Program-made: the position numbers and the translations under genes
Source: Actinomycetes bacterium
Lineage (GTDB): Bacteria > Actinomycetota > Acidimicrobiia > Acidimicrobiales > Ilumatobacteraceae
DNA: 64,000 nucleotides
Assembly: GCA_021414085.1 (NCBI GenBank)
Contig: JAIOPC010000007.1
Span: forward strand, 124,001 to 188,000
Direction of reading: 5' to 3'
Notes under the pieces: generated by a model
Seen by the model: only the letters and a program-made list of their open reading frames with translations
Told to the model about the DNA's origin: nothing
The model's database searches: none
In this document: one piece after another, positions 63,348-64,000 of the stretch
Layout of the letters: every line of letters starts with the position of its first letter
How positions within the stretch are numbered: position 1 is the first letter of the stretch

Positions 63348-64000
63348 ATGCTCACCAATCCGACTCAGCAACACGCCCGCCGCTCGCTGGGCACTATCAC
63401 CGAGGCGGCGCGTGCGGTTGACGTGATTCACGAGACCGATGTACTAGTCGTCGGGTCTGGCCCCGCCGGGTTGTCCGCCGCACTCGCCGCCGCCCGTGCT
63501 GGCGTCGACGTCACGATGGTCGAGCGCTACGGCTGCTTCGGCGGCAACATCACCGCCGTCGGCGTTGAGGGCATGGCCTGGTACCGCCACGAGCAGACGG
63601 TCGAAGCCAATGGCATCGGCCGCGAGTTCGAGACACGCGCATTCGAAATGGGTGCCGCCGTGCAGGAGAGCCAGTCGCAGTCCTACGAGCTGGATGCCGA
63701 AGGATTCAAGGTCGTCGCCGATCGCATGGTTGAAGAGTCCGGCATGCGCGCGATGCTGCACCGCACCTTCGTCGCCCCGATCATGGACGGCGACGCAGTT
63801 GTGGGCATCATCACCGAGTCGAAGGCTGGTCGGGAGGCGATCCGCGCCCGGCGAGTGATCGATGCATCGGGCGATGCCGATGTCGCGTTTCGCGCTGGCG
63901 CTCCGACGCATCACACCCCTCGGGAACAGATGATGGCCGCTTCGGTCATGTTCCATATCTCTGGTGTCGACAAGCACGCCTTCATCGAGGGCATCAAGGC
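63348..64000 (+). CDS. FAD-dependent oxidoreductase, cut by window end
   Basis: The first 217 codons of a flavoprotein that runs past the right edge. The FAD motif ETDVLVVGSGPAGLSAALAAARAG lies at about residues 29-52, then VERYGCFGGNITAVGVEGMAWYRHE, and RARRVIDASGDADVAFRAGAP, a pattern of the FAD_oxidored family (fumarate-reductase-like). Starts at ATG 63348, 26 bases after the MgtC-type gene, so possibly in the transporter operon. Substrate unknown. Confidence 0.85.
   Translation, partial: MLTNPTQQHARRSLGTITEAARAVDVIHETDVLVVGSGPAGLSAALAAARAGVDVTMVERYGCFGGNITAVGVEGMAWYRHEQTVEANGIGREFETRAFEMGAAVQESQSQSYELDAEGFKVVADRMVEESGMRAMLHRTFVAPIMDGDAVVGIITESKAGREAIRARRVIDASGDADVAFRAGAPTHHTPREQMMAASVMFHISGVDKHAFIEGIK

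Overview
The window reads as chromosomal DNA of a high-GC actinobacterium, possibly of the Acidimicrobiia. This is an inference from gene content: an F420-type nitroreductase, a furA-katG pair, GlnR-like boxes, WYL, PadR and TetR regulators, Thr-rich lipoproteins, frequent GTG starts, and many 4-bp ATGA/GTGA gene overlaps. Coding density is very high. No gene-free stretch exceeds 300 bases; the longest are about 243 bases (58554-58796) and 182 bases (7682-7863). I see no rRNA, tRNA, CRISPR array, insertion sequence or phage gene.

Layout. 1-7.7 kb: MgtC/DUF4010 membrane protein, F420-type nitroreductase, nitrilase, and an opposing operon with DUF6629 protein, small acidic protein and Mg-type P-ATPase, then a deacetylase-like protein with an inserted domain. 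7.8-12 kb: furA-katG and a lipoprotein hydrolase. 12-16.6 kb: DinB and WYL regulator pair, pentapeptide-DinB fusion, zinc alcohol dehydrogenase, possible oxygenase, EF-hand protein. 16.7-24.2 kb: an anaerobic-type cluster of pyruvate:ferredoxin oxidoreductase, dihydroorotate-dehydrogenase-like protein, GerW-like protein, YjjI-type glycyl radical enzyme and its YjjW activase. 24.3-30 kb: stand-alone winged helix, a CPA2 antiporter fused to the C-terminal half of GlnD, ammonium transporter, SulP permease. 30-38 kb: PH-like membrane protein, AI-2E family permease, Rieske oxygenase and partner, esterase, class V aminotransferase, phosphotransferase, lipoprotein. 38-42 kb: siroheme synthesis, nitrite/sulfite reductase, DUF4202. 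42-50 kb: fatty-acid desaturase, FAD oxidoreductase, molybdate transporter with PadR regulator, DUF6206 pair. 50-58.6 kb: two divergently arranged sulfatases with DsbA-like, TetR, MBL and SRPBCC genes, DinB protein and 5-aminolevulinate synthase. 58.8-64 kb: a four-gene ABC importer, MgtC protein and a truncated FAD oxidoreductase.

The most interesting parts are the antiporter-GlnD fusion, which lies next to amt with a GlnR-like box between them and suggests ion exchange under nitrogen control; the oxygen-sensitive PFOR/glycyl-radical cluster in a genome that also carries KatG; a 16-bp perfect hairpin holding the start codon of an ABC permease; and an 11-bp perfect inverted repeat at the head of the siroheme/sulfite-reductase operon.

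Functions come from reading the protein sequences by eye against known families. No database search was run.
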